A stretch of DNA of 64,000 nt from Phytopseudomonas seleniipraecipitans (GCF_900102335.1 NZ_FNBM01000008.1:78984-142983), one strand, 5' to 3'; shown: positions 1 through 8,491, counted from the stretch's first letter. Translations and numbers: made by a program. Notes: generated from the sequence alone by a model not told the origin.

Positions 1-677
1 GAACGCGCTGCCTCGTCCTGACCACGGACAATGGACTGCACGCCGGCACGTACGATCTCGCCCACGTAGGCACCGGTGAACAGCGCCAGCGCTGCCACCC
101 CGGCGAATTCGCGGGACAGATCGAGCACCGTTCCGATGAAAAAATAGAAAATGAATATCTGTACCAGCAGCGGCGTGCCCCGCACCAGCTCGACGTAAAC
201 CGTCGAGAGATGCCGCAGCGTCGGGTTGGCGGAAAGCCGGCACAGGCCGGTGACCAGCCCGATCAGCAAGCCGAACACGCCGGCTGCCACGGATATCCAC
301 AAGGTCGTCCAAAGGCCCCAGAGTAACGGTCCGGCGGCCCAGTGACGGTTGACGCCGATCACATCGCCTTCGGCGACATCGTCACCCTCGTTGAACTGCA
401 GGCTGTCGCTGGCCACAGTCAGTTGCTGTTGCTCACCGCTTTCACCAAGCAGCGTGACCAGCGCGTCGTCACCTTGCCGGCTGACGCTCTCGACACGGCT
501 GTAGTCAGCTGCCCGCTGCGCGTCCTCGGCGTCGTAGGCGAAGTACTGAGGAACGCGATTCCAGCGCCACTCGTAGGAAATCAGCGAGGTGGAATACCAG
601 ATCAGCAAGGCGCCCACGACCAGGATCAGACCGGTCAGCAGGTGCCAGGGCCACTGGGCTTTCTTCTGTTTAGCCAC
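1..677 (-). CDS. Polar amino-acid ABC transporter permease (HisM/GlnP type), 3' end outside window
   Basis: Inner-membrane permease of a polar amino-acid ABC importer. About 225 residues are visible and the C-terminus lies beyond base 1. The start is GTG at 677 (VAKQKKAQW); the ATG just upstream is out of frame. One membrane segment near residues 10-30 is followed by a hydrophilic region of about 70 residues (roughly 35-110), presumably periplasmic. The usual permease core follows (LWTTLWISVAAG, VELVRGTPLLVQIF) and the window stops inside the EAA loop (GQDEAAR) that contacts the ATPase. The binding-protein gene at 900-1691 lies upstream on the same strand, so both belong to one importer locus. 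The inserted hydrophilic segment is unusual for HisM proteins. Family assignment is secure; the substrate is unknown. Confidence 0.9.
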   Translation of the reverse strand, partial: MAKQKKAQWPWHLLTGLILVVGALLIWYSTSLISYEWRWNRVPQYFAYDAEDAQRAADYSRVESVSRQGDDALVTLLGESGEQQQLTVASDSLQFNEGDDVAEGDVIGVNRHWAAGPLLWGLWTTLWISVAAGVFGLLIGLVTGLCRLSANPTLRHLSTVYVELVRGTPLLVQIFIFYFFIGTVLDLSREFAGVAALALFTGAYVGEIVRAGVQSIVRGQDEAAR

Positions 678-755
678 GGCGAGTGTCTACCCATTGAGTT
701 GCAAACATGACAGCGCGCGGACAAGCCGCGCGCCGGGTGTAGCTAGATGAAGCCG

Positions 756-897
756 GGAACCTGTTTCACGAGCTCGCGAGCTAGAGTCATGCAAGGCGAA
801 AACAGGCGAGGAAGCGGAGTGTACTGGTGTACATGAGCATTCCGAGCCTGTTTTCAACGCAGCAGGACCGACGCGCAGCAGATCGTGGGCAGGTTCC
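756..897. repeat. Palindromic interspersed element between binding protein and permease genes
   Basis: The segment is bounded by an 8-bp inverted repeat, GGAACCTG (756-763) and CAGGTTCC (890-897). Inside are a second inverted pair, AAAACAGGC (799-807) and GCCTGTTTT (846-854), the perfect 12-bp palindrome AGCTCGCGAGCT (771-782), and a short TGTAC/GTACA dyad near 829-842. It ends two bases before the stop codon of the binding-protein gene. It looks like a non-coding mobile repeat of the MITE or REP class; I recall similar sequence in other Pseudomonas intergenic regions but cannot check. Transcribed from the minus strand it could fold between the two ABC genes. Confidence 0.55.
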
Positions 898-899
898 GC

Positions 900-1691
900 T
901 TACTCCATGTCTTTCAGCCAGTTAGTGCTCTTGAACCACTTGGCATGGATGCGATCGTAGGTGCCGTCTTCACGGATCTGGTGCAGCCAGTTGTTGATCC
1001 AGTTGAGGCTGTCGTAGTCGCCCTTCTTCAGGCCGAACGCCAGGGGCTCGAAGGTGAACGGCTCGTCGAGGAACACCAGCTTGCCGGCGCCGGCCTTGTT
1101 CACCGCAACGACGTTGTACGGCGCGTCGTAGATGAAGGCATCGGCCTTGCCGTTGACCACGTCCATCACCGCTTCCTGCTCGTTGTCGAAGCCGCTGTAC
1201 TTGGCTTGGGCGATCAGCTTCTTGGCGACCATCTCACCGGTGGTACCGATCTTCGAGGTGATGCGGTAATCGGCGCTGTTCAGGTCCTTGTAGCTCTTGA
1301 CCTTGTCTGCCAGCTCCTTGCGGATCAGCAGGGTCTGGCCGACCACGATGAAGGGCTCGGAGAAGTTGATGCGCAGGTTGCGCTCCTGGGTCAGGGTCAT
1401 GCCCGAACCGATCATGTCGAACTTGTCGGTCAGCAGTGCCGGGATGATGCCGTCATAGGAGGTGGAAACCAGCTCCAGCTTGACGCCCATGGCCTTGGTC
1501 ATGGCTTTGAGCAGGTCGACTTCAAAGCCGATGATCTCGCCACGCTTGTTGGTCATTTCGAAGGGCATGTAGGTCGGGTCCATGCCGACGCGCAGGGTGC
1601 CGCGCTTGGCAGCGTCATCGATGACGCCAGCCTGGGCCAGGCCGGTGAATGCACAGACGGATAACAGCAGTGAGGCGACAAGCTTCTTCAT
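900..1691 (-). CDS. Periplasmic amino-acid-binding protein of ABC transporter (SBP_bac_3)
   Basis: A 263-residue family 3 solute-binding protein that would deliver a polar amino acid to the permease at 1-677. A Sec signal peptide is clear (MKKLVASLLLSVCAFTGLAQA). The mature part has the family features: GTLRVGMDPTYMPFE near the start, GFEVDLLKAM, then DGIIPALLTDKFDMIGSGMT and RNLRINFSEPF. Length is typical. The ATG at 1691 is preceded by an AGGAGC-type ribosome site. It is the first gene of its unit, with the permease downstream beyond the palindromic repeat. I recall the PAO1 counterpart as PA5076. Ligand specificity cannot be read from the sequence. Confidence 0.93.
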   Translation of the reverse strand: MKKLVASLLLSVCAFTGLAQAGVIDDAAKRGTLRVGMDPTYMPFEMTNKRGEIIGFEVDLLKAMTKAMGVKLELVSTSYDGIIPALLTDKFDMIGSGMTLTQERNLRINFSEPFIVVGQTLLIRKELADKVKSYKDLNSADYRITSKIGTTGEMVAKKLIAQAKYSGFDNEQEAVMDVVNGKADAFIYDAPYNVVAVNKAGAGKLVFLDEPFTFEPLAFGLKKGDYDSLNWINNWLHQIREDGTYDRIHAKWFKSTNWLKDME

Positions 1692-1895
1692 TCTTGCTCC
1701 TGAAGGGCAAACGGTTGTGAGCGCTCGGAGTGATCCTGCACCGCGGCGGTGCAGGCCCGACCAAGGGCGATAAGGCGGCGCGGCATGCTAACCGTGATCG
1801 GCGCAGATAGCGAGATATCAGCACATGAGCGCGAACGATCACCGACGAACAATGCCTATCGGCGCCGCTACAGAAGGCAAGAAGCAGGCCAGCGA

Positions 1896-2333
1896 TCAGG
1901 CTTCCAGCAGGAAGGTCACCGGGCCGTCATTGATCAGGTGGACCTGCATGTCTGCGCCAAAACGCCCACTAGCCACCTTTGGATGTTGCGCCCGGGCCTG
2001 CTCGAGCAAGTGATCGAACAGCGCTTCGCCGAGCGCCGGTGGTGCGGCGGTGGAGAAGCCGGGCCGCAGGCCGCTGCGCGTGTCAGCGGCGAGGGTGAAC
2101 TGCGACACCAGCAGCAGGCCACCGCCGACATCCTTGAGCGACAGGTTCATCTTGCCCGCCTCGTCACTGAACACCCGGTAATTGAGCAGCTTGTGCAGCA
2201 GCTTGGCACAACTGGCCTCGCCGTCCTGCGGCTCGACGCCGACCAGCACCAGCAGGCCCTGATCGATGGCACCGATGGTTTCCCCAGCAACATCGACCCG
2301 CGCGTTTGAAACGCGTTGCAGCAGCGCCTTCAT
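1896..2333 (-). CDS. dtd: D-aminoacyl-tRNA deacylase
   Basis: A 145-residue Dtd protein that hydrolyses D-amino acids (and mischarged glycine) from tRNA in the cytoplasm. The N-terminus (MKALLQRVSNARVDV) and the GLLVLVGVE strand are typical. The family signatures are both present: LLLVSQFTLAAD near residue 75 (SQxT motif) and the C-terminal VHLINDGPVTF (the GPVT motif carrying the cross-subunit Gly-Pro pair). Its ATG overlaps the stop codon of pip by four bases (ATGA), so the two are translationally coupled; the pip-dtd pair is conserved in Pseudomonas. Confidence 0.96.
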   Translation of the reverse strand: MKALLQRVSNARVDVAGETIGAIDQGLLVLVGVEPQDGEASCAKLLHKLLNYRVFSDEAGKMNLSLKDVGGGLLLVSQFTLAADTRSGLRPGFSTAAPPALGEALFDHLLEQARAQHPKVASGRFGADMQVHLINDGPVTFLLEA

Positions 2334-3301
2334 GCTTCGTCCGGCGCCAGGTCGAGCAAGCGATGGGCAATCTCGTCGGCGGCGCGTACCAGCGCATCGG
2401 CGATGCCCGGTTCGGCAGACGAGTGGCCGGCCTCGCGGATGATCTGCAGCTCACTGTTGGGCCACGCCTGGTGAAGCGCCCAGGCGTTGTCCAGCGGGCA
2501 GATCACGTCGTAACGGCCATGCACGATGATGCCTGGCAGATGGGCGATCTTTGGCATGTCGCGCAGCAGCTGATCAGGTTCGAGGAAGGCATTGTTGACG
2601 AAATAGTGACACTCGATGCGCGCGATCGACAGCGCACGCAGGCTTTCGGCGAAACGGTCGACCACCTGCGGATTGGGGCGCAGCGTGGCGGTGCGCCCTT
2701 CCCAGCATGACCAGGCCTTGGCGGCGTGCATCTGGGCAATCTGGTCAGCACCGGTCAGGCGCTTGTAGAACGCCTGCATCAGGTCGCCCTGCTCTTCGGC
2801 GGGAATCGGCGCCAGGTAATCCTGCCAGTAATCAGGGAACAACCGGCTCGCGCCCTCCTGGTAGAACCATTTGAACTCTTGCGGGCGGCACAGGAAGATG
2901 CCGCGCAGGATCAGTGCATGCACCCGATCGGGGTGAGCCTGGGCATAGGCCAGCGACAGGGTCGAGCCCCAGGAGCCGCCGAACAGCACCCATTTTTCGA
3001 TGCCCAAATGCTCACGGATGCGCTCCATGTCGGCCACCAGATCCCAGGTGGTGTTCTTCTCCAGGCTGGCGTGAGGCGTGGAGCGGCCGCAACCGCGCTG
3101 ATCGAAGGTAACGATGCGGTACAGGTTCGGGTCGAAGTAGCGGCGGCTCGCCGCGTCGCAACCTGCACCAGGGCCACCATGCACGAACAGCACCGGCAGA
3201 CCATCCGCCGAGCCGCTCTCATCGACGTAGAGAACGTGCGGGGCGTCTACCGCCAGCTCATGGCGGGCGTACGGTTTGATCTCCGGATACAGCGTCTGCA
3301 T
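2330..3301 (-). CDS. pip: Prolyl aminopeptidase (proline iminopeptidase)
   Basis: A 323-residue cytoplasmic alpha/beta-hydrolase of peptidase family S33 that releases N-terminal proline from peptides. Visible motifs are HGGPGAG (oxyanion region, about residues 41-47), DQRGCGRS, the nucleophile elbow GGSWGSTLSL (catalytic Ser), and the C-terminal part HGRYDVICPLDNAW and REAGHS, which supply the Asp and His of the triad. Length is typical of the Pip family. The stop overlaps the dtd start. It is divergent from the lipoprotein gene at 3404, with about 100 bp between them for both promoters. Confidence 0.96.
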   Translation of the reverse strand: MQTLYPEIKPYARHELAVDAPHVLYVDESGSADGLPVLFVHGGPGAGCDAASRRYFDPNLYRIVTFDQRGCGRSTPHASLEKNTTWDLVADMERIREHLGIEKWVLFGGSWGSTLSLAYAQAHPDRVHALILRGIFLCRPQEFKWFYQEGASRLFPDYWQDYLAPIPAEEQGDLMQAFYKRLTGADQIAQMHAAKAWSCWEGRTATLRPNPQVVDRFAESLRALSIARIECHYFVNNAFLEPDQLLRDMPKIAHLPGIIVHGRYDVICPLDNAWALHQAWPNSELQIIREAGHSSAEPGIADALVRAADEIAHRLLDLAPDEA

Positions 3302-3403
3302 GGTGCGCTCCTGCGGAAGAGTTGAGGTAGGCTCGGGCCGCCCGCTCGTCGAACGGGCGTTTGCGCTCGTTCGGGCATCATAACCATGAAAAAGGAATTC
3401 AGC

Positions 3404-3832
3404 ATGCCGATGCGGAAATTTGCCCTACCCCTGCTGTTCGTCCTGCTCCTGGGGTGCCGCACAGACGATGACCCACAGGCTTCGCTCGAAGCAGCCGTAC
3501 AGCAGTTGCAGGACAACCTGCAGGCGAAGAAGACCGCAGCCGTGCTCGATCAACTGCACAGTGAGTTTCTCGCCCAGCAGGCCAATGACCGGGACTGGGC
3601 GAAACGCACCATGACCTTACTGTTCCTGCGTCACAACAACGTCAAGGTACTCGCCTTGAGCAAGGCCAGCGTGATTGACGTCACCTACCGCGACAAAGGC
3701 TATACCGACGCCCAGGTAGCGCTGACCGGCGCCGAGGGACTAATTCCCGACAGCGCAGGGCATTTCAGCGTGAAGCTCGAGTGGTGGCAGGACGAGGGAG
3801 AGTGGAAACTGGCACGGGTGGAGTGGGAGTAA
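3404..3832 (+). CDS. Small lipoprotein of unknown function
   Basis: A 142-residue predicted lipoprotein. The start at 3404 (MPMRKFALPLLF) is preferred over the in-frame ATG at 3386, because AAGGAA lies 7 bases upstream of 3404 and falls inside the longer reading frame. The signal sequence ends in the lipobox LLLGC (about residues 15-19), followed by RTDDDP; an Asp after the lipidated Cys is not directly at +2, so outer-membrane sorting is possible. The mature part is a small alpha-plus-beta domain (EAAVQQLQDNLQAKK...SVKLEWWQDEGEWKLARVEW) resembling NTF2-like or DUF4440-type folds. I do not recognise a function. It is a single gene divergent from pip. Confidence 0.8.
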   Translation: MPMRKFALPLLFVLLLGCRTDDDPQASLEAAVQQLQDNLQAKKTAAVLDQLHSEFLAQQANDRDWAKRTMTLLFLRHNNVKVLALSKASVIDVTYRDKGYTDAQVALTGAEGLIPDSAGHFSVKLEWWQDEGEWKLARVEWE

Positions 3833-3919
3833 GGTAGAAAGCGGCCCCGTTGGGTAGGTCCGGCCGCGCAGGTTAGAAGCCGTTGTGTGCTTGGGACCTG
3901 TGATGATTTCCGTGGCGCC

Positions 3920-3964
3920 GTAACCCACCGTTGTTGCAATGCCGACGATCGCTTGGTGGGTTAC
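3920..3964. repeat. Inverted repeat GTAACCCACC/GGTGGGTTAC
   Basis: Ten-base arms at 3920-3929 and 3955-3964 form a perfect inverted repeat around a 25-base centre. The same core (CCCACC/GGTGGG) forms the arms of the element between hisA and hisF at 31538-31601. Its position in a gene-free stretch fits a small interspersed repeat. Confidence 0.55.
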
Positions 3965-4023
3965 GCAGCCTCTGCGATTAACGCCCAATGGCACTGCTAG
4001 CCCACCCTGCGAAAACCTACCGC

Positions 4024-4085
4024 AGCCTGGGTCGAGCGAAGCGACACCCGGGAAGCCTTTGCTCGCCATCGCTGCGCTCAACCCG
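4024..4085. repeat. Interspersed AGCCTGGGT(T/C)GAGCG repeat, two inverted copies
   Basis: AGCCTGGGTCGAGCGAAGCG starts at 4024 and runs into ACACCCGGGAA; a second, reversed copy of the core (TCGCTGCGCTCAACCCG) is at 4069-4085. Related copies lie at 20907-20937, 22403-22434 and 41792-41826, always between genes. All have arms around a TTGAGCGCAGCGA-like centre, so they look like one dispersed repeat family. Confidence 0.5.
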
Positions 4086-4099
4086 CAAGACCGGCTGTA

Positions 4100-4663
4100 T
4101 CACTTCGCCGGTTTGGCACCTTCACGCCAGATCAGCTCGTCGGTGTCATAGCCTTGGGCGCGAGCCACCGAGAGCAACTCGTCGCGCACCTCGTTGGAGA
4201 TTTTCGGCGTGCGCGAGAGCAGCCACAGGTACTTGCGGTTCGGGTGGCCGACCAGAGCGGTCTGGTAGTCCTCGTCGAGGTCAAGCACCCAGTACTCGCC
4301 TTTGGTGACGCCTGGCAGGAGGCGGCTGAACCAATTGTCGAAGGTCACCCAGAGCTTGTCTGTCTTGCCCTCGACCTGCGGTACGGCGCGGCCTTCAACC
4401 TGCTGCCATTCGCCATCGGCGCTGCGGCAGCGGTTGACCACCGACACGCTGCCATCATCCTGCAGACCGTAGCGCGCCTCGGACTCCACGCAGTTGCGCT
4501 GGAAGAACATCGGCAGGCGCGCCACCTCGTACCAGGTGCCTTGATAGCGTTCGAGATCAACGGCGTCGACCGTTTTCGGTGGTGCCTCGCCAGTTCCGGA
4601 GTTGGCACAACCAGCCAGCACCACGGCGCCCAGCGCCAGAGCTGCCACTGCATATTTGTTCAT
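4100..4663 (-). CDS. blc: Outer-membrane lipocalin Blc
   Basis: A 187-residue bacterial lipocalin, expected to be lipid-anchored and to bind phospholipid or fatty acid ligands in envelope stress. The signal peptide ends in the lipobox LAGC at residues 16-19. The lipocalin signature is YQGTWYEVARLPMFFQ (GxW motif, about residues 40-55), followed by NCVESEARYGL, DGSVSVVNRC and the second conserved stretch YWVLDLDEDYQTALVGHPNRKYLWLLSRTP. Length is typical for Blc. The start codon overlaps the stop of the small lipoprotein gene at 4663-4917 by one base (TAATG), so the two are co-transcribed. Confidence 0.95.
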   Translation of the reverse strand: MNKYAVAALALGAVVLAGCANSGTGEAPPKTVDAVDLERYQGTWYEVARLPMFFQRNCVESEARYGLQDDGSVSVVNRCRSADGEWQQVEGRAVPQVEGKTDKLWVTFDNWFSRLLPGVTKGEYWVLDLDEDYQTALVGHPNRKYLWLLSRTPKISNEVRDELLSVARAQGYDTDELIWREGAKPAK

Positions 4664-4917
4664 TACTTCAATCCTTTTGCGGAAAACATCAACACCTGGT
4701 CACCGGCGTACTGAACGCTGATGAAGCTGACCTGATCGCCCCAGGTGCAACTGGACATGCCTAGCGCACCGGAGCACTCGGTCGCAGTGCCGAGCAGGTC
4801 CTCGACCTCAGCTTTGCTCATGCCCGAATGGAGTTTGCTGTAGTTGTCCTGATTGACCTTGCTACAGGCGGCCAGAACGACACAGCCCACCAGCAGCACG
4901 AGAGAGCGCAAGCGCAT
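4663..4917 (-). CDS. Small SmpA/OmlA (BamE-like) lipoprotein
   Basis: An 84-residue lipoprotein encoded just upstream of blc. The start chosen is ATG at 4917 (MRLRSLVLLVG), which has GGAG 9 bases upstream; a longer frame to 4947 lacks such a site. The lipobox VLAAC ends the signal peptide near residue 18. The mature part has NYSKLHSGMSKAEVEDLLGTATEC, the pattern of the SmpA/OmlA fold (a Gly-Met-(S/T)-xx-(E/Q)-V helix then L-G-x-P-like turn), and two further Cys (TECSGALGMSSCTW) that could form a disulfide. Family assignment is by pattern; its partner protein is unknown. Confidence 0.82.
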   Translation of the reverse strand: MRLRSLVLLVGCVVLAACSKVNQDNYSKLHSGMSKAEVEDLLGTATECSGALGMSSCTWGDQVSFISVQYAGDQVLMFSAKGLK

Positions 4918-4958
4918 TAGGGTCACTCCAGTAGTCCAAATTGCCATGCCGGTTCGAC

Positions 4959-5564
4959 TTAGAAGCGCGAGCCCGGTTCCAGCAGAAAGCGCAATTCCGC
5001 ATCGGTACTGACGCGCCCGAGCGTTTCGTTGCGATGGGGGAAGCGCGCGAAGCGTTCGATGATGCGCAGGTGTCTTTCAGCGTAGTCGAGAAAACCCGCG
5101 AACAGCTTCAGCTCGCCATCTGCGGCAGAGGCGTGCAAATCGCCGAACAGTTGCATGGAGCGGCGCTGCTGTGGGAGGTTCTCGGCGTGTTCGAATACCA
5201 GGTAGATAAACACCCGCTGCAACGGCGACAGCTGCCGATCCCAGCCAAGAGTGACGCCTTCTTCAGCGAGCGGCTGAGCCAGCGCATCACCCGCGAAAGC
5301 CAAGGGCGTATCGCGGTAGATCATGCGTGGCAGCTGATCCAGCAGCAGGATATTGGCCAGCCAGCCACGAGAATCCGCCGACCACTCTTGCAACCCGCCG
5401 GCCAGCGCTTGTTCGACCAGGTCACCAAAGCGCTCACGCGCCTCGGCATCCTGCTCGTCACGCTTGCCGAACCACAGGGTGTTGCGTGCAGCAGCAACGT
5501 CCACAGCCGAGGTCGATGGGCCGAACCACCAGTCCAGCAAAGGTTCCCACGGCTGTATTTGCAT
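4959..5564 (-). CDS. DUF924 family protein
   Basis: A 201-residue protein of the DUF924 (PF06041) family. Recognisable features are the N-terminal PLLDWWFGP, LWFGKRDEQDAEARERFG, the strongly conserved ANILLLDQLPRMIYRDTPLAFAGDALA, and HAENLPQQRRSMQLF with RFPHRNETLGRVSTDAELRFL at the end. The fold is all-helical, TPR-like; no enzymatic role is established. It is separated by three bases from the fbp stop upstream on the same strand, so it probably shares the fbp transcript. Confidence 0.88.
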   Translation of the reverse strand: MQIQPWEPLLDWWFGPSTSAVDVAAARNTLWFGKRDEQDAEARERFGDLVEQALAGGLQEWSADSRGWLANILLLDQLPRMIYRDTPLAFAGDALAQPLAEEGVTLGWDRQLSPLQRVFIYLVFEHAENLPQQRRSMQLFGDLHASAADGELKLFAGFLDYAERHLRIIERFARFPHRNETLGRVSTDAELRFLLEPGSRF

Positions 5565-5567
5565 GAC

Positions 5568-6578
5568 TCAGCCCTGGTGGTAGCCGGTTACGCGCTCGAC
5601 TTCTTCCTTGGAACCCAGGAATACCGGCACACGCTGGTGCAGGGAAGTCGGCTGGATATCGAGGATACGCTGCACGCCATCGGTAGATGCGCCGCCAGCC
5701 TGCTCGATGATGAAGGACATCGGGTTGGCTTCGTACATCAGACGCAGCTTGCCGGCTTTGCCAGGCTCGCGGTCGTCACGCGGGTACATGAACAGGCCGC
5801 CACGGGTCAGGATGCGGTGCACATCGGCGACCATCGAAGCGATCCAGCGCATGTTGTAGTTCTTGTTCAACGGGCCTTCCTTACCGGCCAGCAGCTCGCC
5901 CACATAACGCTGTACAGGGGCTTCCCAGTGGCGCTGGTTAGACATGTTGATGGCGAACTCGGCAGTGGTTTCCGGCACGCTGATGTTGTCGTGGGTCAGC
6001 ACGAAGCTGCCCAGTTCGCGGTCCAGCGTGAAACCCATCACGCCGTTGCCCAGCGTGAGGATCAGCATGGTCTGCGGGCCGTAGATGGCATAACCGGCTG
6101 CGACCTGCTGAGTGCCTGGCTGGTGGAAAGCCTTCTCGTCGAGGTTTTCGTTCTGGCTCAGGTATTCGTTCGGGCAACGCAGCACCGAGAAGATGGTACC
6201 GACCGAGACGTTGACGTCGATGTTCGACGAGCCATCCAGCGGATCGAATACCAGCAGGTAGGCGCCTTTCGGGTACTTGCCAGGAATCTGGTAGGCGTTG
6301 TCCATTTCTTCGGAGGCCATGCCGGCCAGGTGACCGCCCCACTCGTTGGCTTCGAGCAGAATGTCGTTGGAGATCACGTCGAGCTTCTTCTGCACTTCAC
6401 CCTGCACGTTCTCGGTGCCCATGCTGCCAAGCACACCGCCAAGGGCGCCCTTGGAAACGGCATGGCTGATTTCCTTGCATGCGCGCGCCACTACTTCGAT
6501 CAGGAAGCGCAGATCGGCCGGGGTGTTTTGACTACGGGTCTGCTCGATGAGGTAACGGCTCAGGGTAACGCGGGACAT
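5568..6578 (-). CDS. fbp: Fructose-1,6-bisphosphatase class 1
   Basis: A 336-residue cytoplasmic gluconeogenic enzyme that converts fructose 1,6-bisphosphate to fructose 6-phosphate. The start is ATG at 6578 (MSRVTLSRYLIEQ) with GGAG 9 bases upstream; the reading frame continues to 6719 but that part has no family similarity. The metal/phosphate motif is LLVFDPLDGSSNIDVN (about residues 107-122) and the active-site signature is GGLFMYP...GKLRLMYEANPMSFIIEQAGG near the C-terminus. Length agrees with class 1 enzymes of proteobacteria. Confidence 0.97.
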   Translation of the reverse strand: MSRVTLSRYLIEQTRSQNTPADLRFLIEVVARACKEISHAVSKGALGGVLGSMGTENVQGEVQKKLDVISNDILLEANEWGGHLAGMASEEMDNAYQIPGKYPKGAYLLVFDPLDGSSNIDVNVSVGTIFSVLRCPNEYLSQNENLDEKAFHQPGTQQVAAGYAIYGPQTMLILTLGNGVMGFTLDRELGSFVLTHDNISVPETTAEFAINMSNQRHWEAPVQRYVGELLAGKEGPLNKNYNMRWIASMVADVHRILTRGGLFMYPRDDREPGKAGKLRLMYEANPMSFIIEQAGGASTDGVQRILDIQPTSLHQRVPVFLGSKEEVERVTGYHQG

Positions 6579-6612
6579 GAAGGACTCCGGAAGGAAGGTA
6601 ATCGGAAGGAGT

Positions 6613-8301
6613 TTAACCCTTTCCAGTAATGGGCGCCTCAGCAGCTGGTGACGCGGCACGCGGCAACAGGCTGCATACACGGTTACGCCCGCCACGCTTG
6701 GCTTCGTACAACGCGGCATCGGCCGCCCGCATCAATTCGTCCAGCACCTGACCCTGATCGGGCCACAGCGCAAGACCGGCCGAGAGGGTTACATGGCGCA
6801 CGCCGCTGCGGGTTTCTATCGGCTTTTGCGCCAATCCCAGGCAGATCACTTCGAGACGTCTAGCGGCTTCGAGCGAATCGGCACCAGGCAGGATCAGCAG
6901 GAACTCTTCGCCGCCGATACGAAAGACCGTATCTGAACTGCGCAAGTTCACCAGCAGATGCTGGGCCACGCTCTTGAGCACATCGTCACCATCCAGATGG
7001 CCGTGTTCGTCGTTGAGCTGCTTGAAGTGATCGAGATCGATCAGCGCCAGCGACAACGGCGTGTTTTCGCGCCTGGCGCGGGCCAGCTCACGACCGAACA
7101 GTTCGTCCAGATAGCGGCGGTTATAAAGTCCGGTGAGTGGGTCGCACAGCGCCTGCTCGCGCAGCTGCTCATGCAGGCTGGTGATGGTGCGCAGGCGCTC
7201 CTCGCTGAGGGCCAGGGCCTCGGCCAGCTTGAGTTTGGCGAGCTGGCGCTGGGTGACGTCACGCAGGTAAAGCATCTGCCCGAGCACGACTGAACCATGG
7301 CGGGTCAACCGCTCGATGTTGCGCATGCGCACCTCGAAGTAGCCCTCGGAAGTGGTCAAGGTCAGCAATTGGTCCTGTTGCGCGTCCTGCTTCTGCAGCA
7401 GCGCCTGCAGGTCGCTGCCGAACACCGGCCAGTCCTGCAGCTTGCGGCCCTGCCACCCAGCGCCCAGCCCGCCCAATTTGAGAGCGGCCTGGTTGGCCTC
7501 GATCACCCGCCCCTGGGTATCGACCACCAGCACCGGGTCGAGCAACGCCTCGAGCAACAAGTGGCGAGCGACCGGCAGCAGGTCGAACAGGCGCACGCCG
7601 AGAATCAGCCAGGTGAATGCAACCAGGGTGAACACGAAACTGAACGGCGTGGGATCAACCCCGAACACCACCACGCCGAAGCCTACGTAGGCGATGTTGG
7701 CTGACCAGGGCACCGCCGTAACCAGCACGAACGCCAGGTAGTGGCGCCGATGCACGCCGTGACTGGTCAGTGCGGCGCGCAGTACCACGCCGAGGCTGAA
7801 GCTCATGAACAGATAGACGTACACCGCCGCGGCGTAGAACAGCGGCCCATGCTGGTAACGGATCGGCGCGCCCGGCTCGCTGGACACCGGCCCGGTTTCG
7901 GGGCCATAGAACAGGCCATGCCATGGATTGCTCAGCACCATCAACCAGATCAGCACCGGCCCCACCACAAGGCTCAGCATCGAGCGGCGCGGCAGCGGCG
8001 TGCGCACGCTGCTGACGTACTGCCAGAGGAACACCGCCCAGAAGGTCGGCACCGAGACAATGCCGGGCCACGACATGGCAGCCCAGAACTGCTTGCAATC
8101 GGGAGCGACTGATGCGACCTCGAGGCCCGCCATGGCGATCCACCACATGCTCGCCAGGTGCATCAGGATGAAGGTGTCGCGGCCCGGGAAATCACGCTGG
8201 TTGATCACCCAGCGCGCCAGCAGCACACCACCGATGCAGACCACTGCGGTGAACAGCACCGCGGCGTCGAAGTGCCACGCCGAACGAAGGCAGGCGTTCA
8301 T
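6613..8301 (-). CDS. Membrane-bound PAS-GGDEF diguanylate cyclase
   Basis: A 562-residue protein predicted to make cyclic di-GMP at the inner membrane. Residues about 1-235 hold seven hydrophobic segments of the histidine-kinase N-terminal 7TM type (DAAVLFTAVVCIGGVLLA, WIAMAGLEVAS and so on). A PAS domain follows (about 245-350: LLLEALLDPVLVVDTQGRVIEANQAAL), then a short coiled linker and a GGDEF domain (about 385-545). The catalytic motif is GGEEF and the inhibitory I-site RSSD lies five residues before it, so both activity and product inhibition are predicted intact. It is monocistronic. The ligand of the 7TM part is unknown. Confidence 0.92.
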   Translation of the reverse strand: MNACLRSAWHFDAAVLFTAVVCIGGVLLARWVINQRDFPGRDTFILMHLASMWWIAMAGLEVASVAPDCKQFWAAMSWPGIVSVPTFWAVFLWQYVSSVRTPLPRRSMLSLVVGPVLIWLMVLSNPWHGLFYGPETGPVSSEPGAPIRYQHGPLFYAAAVYVYLFMSFSLGVVLRAALTSHGVHRRHYLAFVLVTAVPWSANIAYVGFGVVVFGVDPTPFSFVFTLVAFTWLILGVRLFDLLPVARHLLLEALLDPVLVVDTQGRVIEANQAALKLGGLGAGWQGRKLQDWPVFGSDLQALLQKQDAQQDQLLTLTTSEGYFEVRMRNIERLTRHGSVVLGQMLYLRDVTQRQLAKLKLAEALALSEERLRTITSLHEQLREQALCDPLTGLYNRRYLDELFGRELARARRENTPLSLALIDLDHFKQLNDEHGHLDGDDVLKSVAQHLLVNLRSSDTVFRIGGEEFLLILPGADSLEAARRLEVICLGLAQKPIETRSGVRHVTLSAGLALWPDQGQVLDELMRAADAALYEAKRGGRNRVCSLLPRAASPAAEAPITGKG

Positions 8302-8463
8302 TGCACGCCACCCGCTGCCAGGCGGCAGGGCTTATTGCATCGGCATGGCAGGCGACGCGGAAGATAACGCACGACGAGGGCAAGCGAAGAGGTTGTATTC
8401 ATTCCAAACAGCTCGGGATGAAGGCCTGGGGCGGCCTCGACAGAACGGGCGCTAAGATACTGC

Positions 8464-8491
8464 AAAACACCTGCTTTTCAGGAGGTTTTTT
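8464..8491 (+). terminator. Possible hairpin with T-run between divergent genes
   Basis: AAAACACCTG (8464-8473) pairs imperfectly with CAGGAGGTTTT, followed by six T. It has intrinsic-terminator form but sits between divergent genes, where no plus-strand gene needs terminating, so it could be an early stop in the leader of 8605-8997. Confidence 0.3.

Noticed and set aside
4941..6629. Open frame of 562 codons on the plus strand
   Set aside because: It is antisense to the DUF924 gene and fbp, both of which have clear motifs.
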